Assembly: GCF_905220415.1 (NCBI RefSeq)
Contig: NC_059543.1
Span: forward strand, 2,418,001 to 2,482,000
DNA length: 64,000 nucleotides
Direction of reading: 5' to 3'
Origin: Colias croceus
Lineage: Eukaryota; Arthropoda; Insecta; Lepidoptera; Pieridae
Part shown: positions 35,151-45,573 of the stretch, piece by piece
Numbering within the stretch: position 1 is the stretch's first letter
Layout of the letters: the number at the start of each line of letters is the position of its first letter
Position numbers and translations under genes: made by a program
The notes under the pieces: model-generated
Databases searched by the model: none
What the model was told of the DNA's origin: nothing
The model's input: only the letters and a program-made list of their open reading frames with translations

Positions 35151-35204
35151 TAATAATTAAAAAAAAAAAACTTTCCGCGCTAACTTCCTTCCGGTCGTAA
35201 TAAC

Positions 35205-35982
35205 TACGGCATTTCTCTAAAATACACAGAAAACATACATCGACACATTCTACGAGTCCAGCATAGTTTAGTAAAAACATTAAAAACTGACAGCATTTGT
35301 TTTTAAAAATGGAATATAGTTTACATGACACAGATTATTAAAAAAAAAAGTTAATAAAAAAAAGTAACGCACCAGTATTCGTATTTTGAATCCGTAAATG
35401 GAACGTACACGTTAAGCGCGACTCACGCGCAGCGGCAAACTGACTGGCTTGTTATGTTGGTGCCTCCGACCATGTGACCGGTTACCGTTGACGTGATGGG
35501 ATCCTTAAGAGTGGGCATAAAGGCAGAGAATTTCTAAAGTTATGGGCCCCGCCCTAGCGCGCCATGGCGCGCGCAATCTTTCTTCCATCATACACTCCGC
35601 ACCCGGCTCATCGTACTTACGTAAAGTTCATCGGACGCTAAATTAAACACAATATTCTTCGCTCGTTCTACGCGTATTTTCGGTAGTTAGTATATTAATG
35701 AAATAATTATATAAAACAGTGAAGTTGAAATCATGGCAAATTATGTAATATGATAATTTATTATTATTTTTTATTTATAATTATTGATGATAATCTATAC
35801 GTATATAATAAAACAGTAAAAAAGTGTAAGTATGTATGTAATATATTAAAAAAAAAAAATATTAGGGAAACAGTATAGAGCACGAATCCGTAAAAAAATT
35901 CTGCCTGTGTGTTTATGTCTGTTTGTTTGTATGATTTGAATGAATGTTATATTGTTGTGTTTATATTATATTTATTATATAC
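35205..35982. other. Gap with a CpG-rich stretch
   Basis: About 35400-35660 is richer in CpG than its surroundings and contains the 16-bp palindrome GCGCGCCATGGCGCGC (35557-35572). No gene is recognised; repeat or isolated promoter are both possible. Confidence 0.45.
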
Positions 35983-36200
35983 TACTTTCCGCCCGCGGCA
36001 TCGCCCGCGCAGTCAAAGAAAAACCCGCATAATTCCCGTTCCCGTGGGATTTCCGGGATAAAACCTATCCTATGTCCTTTCTCGGGTATCAAAATATCTC
36101 TATACCAAATTACATGCAAATTGGTTCAGTAGGAGTGATTGAGTAACAGACAGACAGACAGAGTTACTTTCACATTTACAATATTAGTACAACATTAGTA
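35983..36200 (+). repeat. R3 repeat copy
   Basis: TTTCCGCCCGCGGCATCGCC at the left and the GACAGACAGACAGAGTTACT word near the right end. Confidence 0.78.
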
Positions 36201-36257
36201 TAATATTAGTACAAGGTAAATTAGCTTGGAGAAATATTTGCATATCTAGTGGTGTGT

Positions 36258-36641
36258 ATGTCGTGGTCATATTGTAGATTTGCTCATTTCATGAAATGGC
36301 CAACATAGTTTGGTCAGATCGTTAAATCGTCAACGTTTCACGATTTGGTCATCGACATTTGGCCAGAACGTATAAAATATAGGTTAGGTTAGACTTTAAT
36401 AAACAACGCACGAGCCGAGCGAGCAAAGCGAGCGTGCCGCGGCAGCGGCCGGCGAGTGCCAGAAGCGAATCGCTTTAACAAAAATGGTCGAATTTCGTGA
36501 AATGGCCATCCACGTTTGGCCAGATCGACGATCTGGCCAAATGTGGATGACCAAATCGTGAAACGTTGGCAATTTAACGATCTGGCCAAACTAAATTGGC
36601 CATTTCATGAAATGAGCAAATCTACGATATGGCCACGACAT
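36258..36641. mobile_element. Fold-back DNA element with about 112-bp inverted repeats
   Basis: The left arm begins ATGTCGTGGTCATATTGTAG and the right arm, inverted, ATGTCGTGGCCATATCGTAG. Both continue with GCTCATTTCATGAAATGGCC and ACGTTTCACGATTTGGTCAT. Spacer 36370-36520 includes a GC-rich GCCGCGGCAGCGGCCGGCG. There is no coding sequence. Confidence 0.82.
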
Positions 36642-37028
36642 GTATATTACTCAGATCTTAGAGCGCGTTTCCACTATAACGTTCAGGCCTATACAAAAAT
36701 GTTTCGATATCCTAACATTACTATTTAATGTTATACTTATTCCTAGCAACACTCTGATTTTTGTTTTCAATAAAAACAAGTTTTTATTTGAAAGAAAATG
36801 GTTTTGACTTTATAAAAAAAAATAATTATCATTCAATTTCACGTTCTTGAGCAAACGACAAGACGACTACCGTGAAACAATAAAATATCGAGTCCATAAT
36901 AATTTGTTTCGTTATTAATATTTGACCATAATAATTACGAAAAAAAAACAAATAAATAAATCGTCACTTGATAGTTGAAAGTGGAAACACGCACAAAACC
37001 AGAATTTGCATTCGCGAGTGTATTCATA

Positions 37029-37312
37029 CTTAGGGTTGCCAAACAGTATTCTACTGTTTTTCACTAAATTATACTTTTTACTGTTTAACAAAAAAAAAGT
37101 ACTTATACAAAAGACTGTTTTCAGCATCAAAGTGCAGACACATTATTATGTGTTACATTTAGACGCTCACAATTTTTTTTATTTAGTCAGAGGGCACACA
37201 CTACAATAAATAATGTTTGTTTTGCTAAAATACTGTTTAATAATCTTCATAGACCTGAATAATGAATTATGAATATACGTACTTTATTTCTTGTAAAAAA
37301 AGTTGGCAACCC
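37029..37312. mobile_element. 284-bp MITE with 8-bp target duplication (hAT-like)
   Basis: The inverted ends carry GGGTTGCCAA. TATTCATA flanks both sides (37021-37028 and 37313-37320). The related sequence at 58180 reads straight through TTATTCATAGTG, giving the empty site. Confidence 0.83.
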
Positions 37313-37331
37313 TATTCATAGTGTTTGTCTA

Positions 37332-37562
37332 CACTAATCTACACTAATATTATAAAGAGGAAAACTTTGTTTGTTTGTTTGTTTGATTGTAATGAATAGG
37401 CTCATAAACTACTAGACCGATTTTAAAAATTCTTTCACCATTCGAAAGCTACATTATCCACGAGTAACATAGGCTAGGTTTTATCCCGGAAATCCCACGG
37501 GAACGGGAACTATGCGGGTTTTTCTTTGAAAACGCGGGCGAAGCCGCAGGCGGAAAACTAGT
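37332..37562 (-). repeat. R3 repeat copy
   Basis: ACACTAATATTATAAAGAGG at the left; GGGCGAAGCCGCAGGCGGAA at the right. Confidence 0.78.
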
Positions 37563-37779
37563 GAATGATATGTATTTTATTTGTAACTAGCGGTCCGCCC
37601 CGGCTTCGCCCGTACATATTTACGTTTTCTCTACATGAGAACCATCCTTGTACTTCAAGGGATACAATAAAAAAGAATTGAAAAAACACGTGATATCGTG
37701 ACAACGCGAAACACGAAATTTTATTGACACTAATTTTACGATAGATTTCAAATAATGAGCAGGTATAACTTTATAATTT

Positions 37780-37967
37780 ACTAGAGGTCCGCCCCGGCTT
37801 CGCCCGTGGTACATATTTCGCAATAAAAGGTAGCCTATGTCCTTTCTCGGGTATCAAAATATCTCCATACCAAATTTCATGCAAATTGGTTCAGTAGTTT
37901 AGGCGTGATTGAGTAACAGACAGACAGACAGAGTTACTTTCGCATTTATAATATAAGTATGGATTAT
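37780..37967 (+). repeat. R2 repeat copy
   Basis: ACTAGAGGTCCGCCCCGGCT at the left and ATTTATAATATAAGTATGG at the right. The 58-kb relative is uninterrupted here. A short R2 head also lies at 37586-37622. Confidence 0.78.
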
Positions 37968-37995
37968 AATAATTATTTATGGGAGTTCACTCATC

Positions 37996-40900
37996 ACTGC
38001 ACCAGTGATTAGTAATACAGATTGTGAATATATTATATTATATATACCTACTATTCACAACCTATTTACGTTATTTACTGGAACAACCATAGGAATCTAC
38101 AAATAGGTAGTAGGTAATCATAGTAGTAATGGTAATAAGTAATAATATAATAATTCATAAAAAAATATACCATAAATCTTTCTTGATTTTATTGATGTAA
38201 CACTATGAATGAAATATTTGTATCCATATAATATATATATATATATATATGTTTGTATACCTAAGATCGTCGCGTCAATACTCAGCCCACGGAAACGAAT
38301 TTATGCATAAATTCGTGTGAGTGTGATTAGATATTACATATTTATGTAATATCTAAACTCACCTGCATAAAGTTTCTGAAATGAATCGAAAGTCGTATTT
38401 TTTATTAATACATATTAATAAATAATAATTTATTATTTATTATAAATAACTAATAATTATTTATTAATAATATGATTACAATACTATATTAACTTATCTT
38501 CGAAAATTAGTTAGATATCATTTAAATATGAATCTCTTTTAGTTCTCGTTTCTGAAGTTTCAATGTTCTTTTGTTGTGTACCATTTTCAAAAAAACAATA
38601 TTGAAACAATATTATTAAAAAATCGGCGCGCGGCACAGCAATTTGAGCATGGTCTACTCGTCTCAACGGAGCGATAGCGTCTGATGTATGAAATAGAATT
38701 ATGTTTTTAGCTCCCGGAACGTGCGATGCAAGATGATTTCTTGCGTAATTAAAAATATAGTAAGCGCCAAAAGTGTTTTATCGTGATTAAACCAAAACTA
38801 TAAGTAATTACAAAAAAGTGGTCGGACAAAGTTCTCACAAATGTTTCAATACAATTGTTTATGAAAAAAAGAACATAATAGGCATTACCATGTCAAGTAA
38901 AAAACGTAAAAGTGTGAAATTTAGAGGTAACTTCGTGAATTTTTTCTATCGAGTCAATTTCAATATTTTATGTTTTTGATCTGACAGTATAATCGAAAAT
39001 ATCATCAAGTTTTACATATATTTTATTTTTTATATTTGGTCTTGAATATTACACGTATCAACTAAATGTTGATTGGTGATTTGACTTTATTCGCGTTCTT
39101 AACGATAATTTGATAGCAGATGAGTTCATGACCAACCAGACTTGAACCGACAAAGTCAGAGATAACTATCATTGTATTACCTATATATATTTTGAAAGGG
39201 TGCTTACCTTTTGTAAGGCGAACTCTTTTCTTCAGTTAAGTCTTTCGTTGCATTAGGTATGAGGAGCGAAAATTAAATAACTTACCTACTCCTTAAACTT
39301 GGAACTTAAAAATATCATTAAAATTAACCTGGAATAATGTCTTATAATATTTATTTTCTATACTGTTCAAAATATCTAAATTAAATGATAATTACCTATC
39401 TACTTAAAGTAAATAACTACTTGCGGTTAAAATAACATTCAAATAATTAACAAATTGATTATTTTGGAAGAGCCGCTAATCGTTATCTAGTTTTTTCTTA
39501 TTGGTAAATGATATAATTCAGCCATGTATAACATTATAAACTTTAATATTTTTATAACCAAGCCCTCTCTGCTCTGCCACACCTCTACTAGACCGAAACG
39601 TTTTTTTGTCCACTCCAAAGTTCATTAGTTCTGGCCCTCGGTATGATAATTATTTTTTATATTATGCAGTGTTTACTTAACCATTACAAGTTTAAATAAA
39701 TAATATTGATAATTGTATCACGTATATTATAGTTAGATAAATAGTAGTAATGGAAAAATAAAAACGACACAATTTACGCACAGAATATTCTAGAATATTT
39801 TGTACAATTTATTTTGTGTACATCTAATAAAAATACTTACGTAAAGGCTCCCGTAAGCAGCTACTGATAAAATCATGCAACTAATGTTTGCACCTAATCA
39901 GCTGATAAAAGATTTTCATCTCGTGATTTTGCGTTACAGTTGGCAGCACTGCTTTTGCCTCCCCACTACGTTAACTATAGCATACACTAAATTGTTGTTG
40001 CACGACTATTTTACATAATATAATTATTATAATTATAGCGATGCTCTTGTGTGCACAAAATTTTGAATTAATTTGATTCTACACATACCTACCTACTATT
40101 GTATCGAGTTAAATGTTGCAAAATTCACTAACAATACCTACTTTTAATTGGTAATTGAAAAAAATAAAATAAAAATAGCGGGGGTGGAATCTCTTGATAT
40201 TTTCTATTCTGTATAGATCATGTAAATTGGATTAAATTAAAAAAAAATACCTATATCTTTTACTGTTCCAGATAATTCGAGCAATATTGATCAACCTTGA
40301 CTGAAACTTTACATATTGTTCTTATTCGGTCAATGGGAATACGGAAATTAAAATTCAAGGCTAAATTCTAATTTGTAGCCTGGAGGTAATAAATCAAATA
40401 AAATTAAAATTAATTATTTTATAGGTAACTAAGTATGTATATTATAATATTATAGGAGTATTTCTATAGTTAAAAAGTTTAATAAGTTCGCTGGTAGATA
40501 GGTAAGCTACGAACAGTCTAAACCATCATCAAAATCCGTTCATTGGTTTTCGCGAGAAAGATTAACAAACGTCTAAACATTTTTACAACCATGATTGTCA
40601 ATAAGTACATCAGTGGAGTTGAATTGGAAATAATTTTTTTTTCAAACATTGGAATTATTAAATGAAAACTATTCATATTTCAAATAGGAAACAACAGCAT
40701 TCGTTACCTGCATAATCGCTTTTATAATGTGGGACTTACATAATAGAAAAAAAAGAAGTTATAAAAATAACAATTTATTAACTCCAACCCAATAACAAAT
40801 AAATAAATTCATTTCACAAGTTTAAAAACAACCATTTAACTAAGTTTACGTAAATTAATTAACATTGTGGAACACAAATGGTTTTACATATTATAAATAT

Positions 40901-41086
40901 AATATTACAATTTACAATATTAAAATATAGAAGAAACATATTGGGAGGAATAATAACTATTCAGATGTGATTCCAAAATTAACAAAACTCCAACAAATAA
41001 TAAAAAATACATATCAATTACATATTATAAATAAATAGAATATAATTTAAAATCAAACATGTACGTTTATAGCGAGAAAAAAGTAA
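37996..41086. other. AT-rich gap, 3.1 kb
   Basis: A (TA)n run lies at 38229-38250. A possible first exon on the plus strand is at 38889-38925 (MSSKKRKSVKFR followed by a GTAACT donor), but no matching second exon was found. Nothing else is recognised. Confidence 0.55.
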
Positions 41087-41337
41087 ACCAACAACATTAA
41101 GATACTATTACTACGTATGGAGACGACACCGCCTACATCACTTATGTTCCGCTCAACATAGGTTAAATGGCCTCACTGCACTCAGTCGTTTGCTCGCTAA
41201 ATGTCACGCTCATTTTTTGTTTGTTTTAAAGTGAAACTCATCAAATATACCTTCGTGCGTGTTACGATATTGCACAAATAATACGATACATATAGATAAG
41301 TTTGTCGGCGTGAAAAGGAATTGGTAAAGTACACGAT

Positions 41338-42383
41338 GTGACACTGGATGGAGCTAGTGTCGCGTACCGATGGAACGCCAGGGCCGAAAAAGCAACATTG
41401 GTACTGGAATATCAAGTCAGCAGCAGTCGCAACCAATTTCAAGTGATATGGAAAGTTTTCATGCGAGCGATGCGTGGATTGGTTAATGGTGGAGTGCAAA
41501 ATCAAACGACGCTCATGAAATACGACCCCGATGACCCCGAAGTGGATATCGAGAGTTGGTGTAGAATAAATGAGGTGTTGGTAAAACATAAAGATACTAA
41601 AGGTACCGACCTACTATTAAGTCTGACGCAAGCACTCCGTTGCCGAGCTGCTACTTGCCTTGCAAAAATGCATCCCGATTGTATAACATGGGAAAATGTG
41701 AAAGAACATTTCATTGCTAGGTTTTCAAAACCTTTGCTCATACAAGATAACTTTGAACGTGTTATAACATTTAAAATGAATGACAAAGAGACGGCTGCAG
41801 GTGCTTGTATATGCCTTTGGCACTTTATCGAGTCAATACCCAAGTCAAATATGACCATAGAGGTTATCACGGGATTTTGCTATATTATCATTTATCACGT
41901 CTGGATAATAATACAAAGAGGGAATTGAATTCCAATAATATTAACAATAAATCCGAATTATGTCGGGCACTGCGGGTTGTATCCTTGAACAGACATGTTG
42001 ATGATGTGAACACAGTCACTGAAAATAAACGCCAACGCTATATAATCCATCGCAATGCAAGTTTTGTTGGTTTTTGCCATCGTTGTCGAGAACAGGGGCA
42101 TAAATCCTTTAATTGTAATAAATCGCAAAGTTCACAGACATTGAAGCCTCGTTCTGAAGAAAAACGTCTTGTCACCTGCTATTCCTGTGGATCGCCTGGT
42201 CATCTAGCAAATGCCTGCCCTGCTAAAAATTCATCTTTGGTGACAACAAAAGAAGTCAAGCTGTGTGGTAGTTCTGGTGAGCTGCAAGTTGCGGGTATGA
42301 TTATTCATTTTCTTTTTGAATCTGGGTCTGAATGTTCACTCATTAAAGTTTTGCAAGCCAGCAGGGCTTGTAGATGGTATTAA
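41338..42383 (+). pseudogene. Gag-like pseudogene with two zinc knuckles
   Basis: Two overlapping frames (41338-41928 and 41805-42383) carry a Gag-like helical region (ESWCRINEVLV, TWENVKEHFIARFSK). Two CCHC knuckles follow, CHRCREQGHKSFNC and CYSCGSPGHLANAC, then a protease-like stretch ending near 42360. A frameshift around 41850 separates the halves, and a protease active-site motif is not intact (ESGSE where the family usually has DTG or DSG). Ty3/Gypsy affinity is from the knuckles plus the downstream polymerase. Confidence 0.75.
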
Positions 42384-42504
42384 ATTTAATGAATTAAGTT
42401 TCTCAAATAGGTATTGAAAATACAAAAATTATATGTAAGGAACAATAAACTATGAGATTTTTTTTCATATTGTAGATGACAAATATTTAACTGAACCAAT
42501 TATC

Positions 42505-43247
42505 TTGGGCCGTGTTATTATTAACATGGGTGTCCAGTTAGAAATCAATTCAGAGGGTGTCACTATTTTAAAACAGCTTTGTACAAAAGCTAGTCAATTA
42601 AATAATATCATGTCTCAAATAGATACAGATTTAGTTGGTACTAATAAAGAACGCCTATATACTATACTAAGTAAATTCGCCGATAGTTTCGTTGAAGGTA
42701 CGCCGACGATACGAGCTAAAACGGTTGAAATGAAAATAGAATTACTTGATCCGAATAAAACTGTCCAAAGACGTTAGACCCTATAGGTTATCACTTATCA
42801 CCGACTGAAAGAGATATATTGAAGTAAAAAATCTCTGAATTATTGGAAGCTGGAATAATTCGTGAGAGTAACTCCCCGTTTGCTAGTCCGATATTACTTG
42901 TAAGAAAGAAGGATGGTGGAAATCGAATGGTAGTAGATTACCGGGAATTAAATGCAAATACTCGCGCAGATAATTATCCTCTTCCTCGTATTAGTGACCA
43001 GATTGATAGACTATATGGCGCGAATTTCTTCACTTTCCTTGATATGACTTCTAGTTTTCATTCTATAAGCATAGAACCGCTGTCAGTAGAGCGTACAGCC
43101 TTTGTTACACCAAATTGTCAGTTTGAATACCTGGCCATGCCTTTTGGCTTAAAAAATTCTCCATCGGTATTCCAGCGAGGTATTCAAGCTGCACTGAGAA
43201 ACTGTACCCTCAGATTGATTATTCAGCAGTTAGAGACGTTGTTGTGA
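42505..43247 (+). pseudogene. Reverse transcriptase fragment, Ty3/Gypsy type
   Basis: 42505-42777 looks like the linker before the polymerase. 42843-43247 contains SPFASPILLVRKKDGGNRM, VDYRELNANT, DNYPLPRI and AMPFGLKNSPSVFQ, the opening half of a Ty3/Gypsy polymerase. It stops before the catalytic YxDD block. The frame is broken between the two parts. The element cannot encode a working polymerase. Confidence 0.85.
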
Positions 43248-44099
43248 ATCCATCAATAAGCAAGGACGATAAAATTGATGATGGTGATACTGTATCCCTA
43301 TTCCCTATATAGAATTTGCGATGAGGATAGCGACGGTGAAGGTTCGACAGCTACTCGTTTTGCTGATCACATTGATGATGATGATTTGGTTAATGTGTGG
43401 AGAATATGTGATGATCAAGGTAATTTGCTACAGTAGTTTCTAAAGTTTGAAGCTAGCTGGGCATAGAGTAGTGGGAGAGTTATTACAGCGATAGCCTCGT
43501 GTTCGGGACTAGGTGGAATATTTTTCGTTTTACGCTTTCAATGATACTTAATGACTTATCGGGCTGCAGTATTCTCATGAGTAACTGCAATCTTCTACAG
43601 TGCCTCATACTATAGGTATGGTGGCTTTAAGAGGTTTCGCAGGAATTGAATGGGTGCTGCTGAAGTATTCCTTAATGAGAGTGTTTTTTCTAATATGTGG
43701 TCCTTTTCAGATGAGTAACGACTAGGCATATGCTTGGACTCGTACGTAAGACGATTAACCCCCGAGGCCGGGCGTCTGTCGGAAGGCCGTGTCAGCGTGA
43801 AAAGGAATTGGCAAAGTACGCGATGTGACACTGGATGGAGCTAGTGCCGCGTACCGACGGAACGCCGGGACCGAAAAAGGGGCGTGAAAAAGAACTGTGA
43901 CTTGTCACTGTGACTTGTTTTTGCCCATTGTCCTTTTGAATAATAATTTTGTAAAGGATTTGCTATTAAGAGTTATTAAGAGTCGATGACATCACTTAAT
44001 CTATGACCGACAAGCCGCCCCGCGCCGCCGATTTTGGCGCACAGATTTTGTTCGTCGTGTCTCCTCTATACGTAGTAATAATAGCTCAATGATCAACTA

Positions 44100-45133
44100 A
44101 GCCCGTATAAAACAACCTGAATCTAAAACAACATCTAGTTACTAAGTATAAACATATACAATGAAATCAATGCATAATTACATTACTATAAAAAATCAAT
44201 AACAGGAATCTAGTTATTAAACTTTCATATTATATTTTTAATATAATCTATGTTGAAAAAATAACTAGCTGAAATAAAAAATTAAGTACGTACGTCATAT
44301 TATGTACAAGCAAGATGTGAAGCATGTATAGGAAACTATTATTTACGACTTTTTTATTTACTTTTCTCGCTTATTTGGTTTCATAATACAATTATAATAT
44401 GTATTGTGCTCTTATTAATTTAATTTATATTCAACTATTATTTATAAAATCTTTGATAGCGAGGTATTGTCATTGTTAATACAAAAGTTCTGTATTCCAC
44501 TATTAATATTAAAAAATATAAAGAAAATTCTATTATAATTTCCTATAATTTTAAAAAACATATCGTGTGTGCCGAGCACACGTGTCAGAAGTGAAACTTC
44601 TTTGGCAAGATTCAAAGATACCAAAATCGTCACCTTGCTCAATGGCGTGACGGTATACCATGACGCGACCTTGAAATTTTACTCTCAACGCGCCTAAATA
44701 ACTTTCACTTCAAAATAAGTACTCAAGTTTAGAGCTTTTCGCTAACGTATATTATATGCTTGAAATGTCATTCTGTCAGTTTAACATAATAATAAAAAAA
44801 AAATTAAATTCTATTAAAAAATATTTTTGTGTGCATAGTACAAGTCAAATATTAGACGGAAAAGTTCATTCTGTCTACTTCATAATTCGTTTTTTAAACA
44901 ATGTTCACGATTACAAACTAATGGAAAAGGGTCTAAATTATTATTATATAGTTTACCATTCGTCTGCACTGTTATTGTGTACCTAAAAAGGAAAAGGTGG
45001 TTAAAATAACTATATTCTATACTATATAATTCTCATGATTGATTACGTGTAAGTTGATTCGATTTTTTTAGGTCTCCTTTTATTAGGTGTGATTAAATAA
45101 CTGTTATAATAGTAGATATATTATTATAGACTA
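44100..45133. other. AT-rich gap with a MITE fragment
   Basis: A GAAGTGAAACTTCTT-family MITE lies at 44573-44722. No gene is recognised. Confidence 0.6.
44573..44722. mobile_element. MITE of the GAAGTGAAACTTCTT family
   Basis: CAGAAGTGAAACTTCTTTGG at the left and TAACTTTCACTTCAAAA at the right. The interior words ACGCGACCTTGAAATTT and CCAAAATCG recur, inverted, at 62045-62165. Confidence 0.68.
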
Positions 45134-45350
45134 GTTTTCCGCCCGCGGCTTCGCTCGCTCAGTCAAAGCCGCATAGTACCCGTTCCCGTGGGATTTCCGA
45201 GATAAAACCTACCCTATGTCCCAGGGTAAAAAGTAGCCTATGTCCTTTCTCGGGTATCAAAATATATCTATACGAAATTTCACGCAAATTGGTTCAGTAG
45301 TTAAGGCGTGATTGAGTAACAGAGAGAGTTACTTTCGCATTTAAAATATT
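45134..45350 (+). repeat. R3 repeat copy
   Basis: TTTTCCGCCCGCGGCTTCGC at the left. It is followed head-to-tail by another copy. Confidence 0.78.
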
Positions 45351-45352
45351 AC

Positions 45353-45545
45353 TAGCTTTCCGCCCGCGGCATCACCCGCGCATTCAAAGAAAAACCCGCA
45401 TAGTTCCCGTTCCCGTGGAATTTCCGGGATAAAACCTATCCTATGTCCTTTCTCGGGTATCAGAATATCTCTATACCAAATTTTATGCGTGATTGAGTAA
45501 CAGACGGACAGACAGAGTTACTTTCGCATTTATAATATTAATAAT
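45353..45545 (+). repeat. R3 repeat copy
   Basis: TAGCTTTCCGCCCGCGGCAT at the left; GAGTTACTTTCGCATTTATA at the right. It ends about 30 bp before the TPK1 stop codon. Confidence 0.78.
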
Positions 45546-45573
45546 ATAATAATATTAAGTATGGATATATTTA

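Larger units (their letters stand above)
32031..35195. mobile_element. Mutator-like TIR element with perfect 9-bp target duplication
   Basis: The ends read ACCGGAAGGAAGTTAGCGCG inward on both sides, and similarity continues for about 220 bp. It is bounded by identical CGTAATAAC at 32022-32030 and 35196-35204. A 9-bp duplication with long inverted repeats fits Mutator/MULE elements. The left arm carries one 159-bp unit, while the right arm carries about six in tandem (34208-35150). No transposase is seen; the interior holds R3, R2 and R5 repeats. It is non-autonomous. Confidence 0.82.
37004..37995. repeat. Composite: a copy of the 57968-58665 element broken by several younger insertions
   Basis: Short blocks collinear with the 58-kb element appear in order: 37004-37020 plus 37313-37328 (to 58164-58192), 37563-37585 (to about 58488-58510), and 37738-37778 plus 37968-37995 (to 58546-58640). 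Between them lie an hAT-like MITE, an R3 copy, a short R2 piece, unexplained sequence at 37630-37737, and an R2 copy. Confidence 0.7.
41309..43876 (+). mobile_element. Degenerate retroelement between 84-bp direct repeats
   Basis: The direct repeats start GCGTGAAAAGGAATTGG and end in GGCCGAAAAA / GACCGAAAAA. They may be remnants of LTRs or an unrelated duplication; they are too short to be complete LTRs. Between them are gag, protease and reverse-transcriptase remnants in several frames. Integrase and RNase H were not found. The element is inactive. Confidence 0.6.
41095..44091. mobile_element. hAT-like shell containing a decayed Ty3/Gypsy-type gag-pol
   Basis: The ends read CATTAAGATACTATTACTAC (left) and CATTGAGCTATTATTACTAC (right, inverted), as in the elements at 5306 and 48502. 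The flanking octamers ACCAACAA (41087-41094) and ATCAACTA (44092-44099) are a plausible diverged duplication. The interior from about 41309 to 43876 is bounded by 84-bp direct repeats (41309-41391 and 43793-43876, six differences) and encodes retroelement fragments. The short relative at 48502-48809 lacks this interior. Confidence 0.72.

Noticed and set aside
34303..35153. Long open frames of 96 and 177 codons
   Set aside because: They are the same 53-residue translation repeated, produced by a 159-bp tandem unit that is divisible by three. No start or splice context and no domain.
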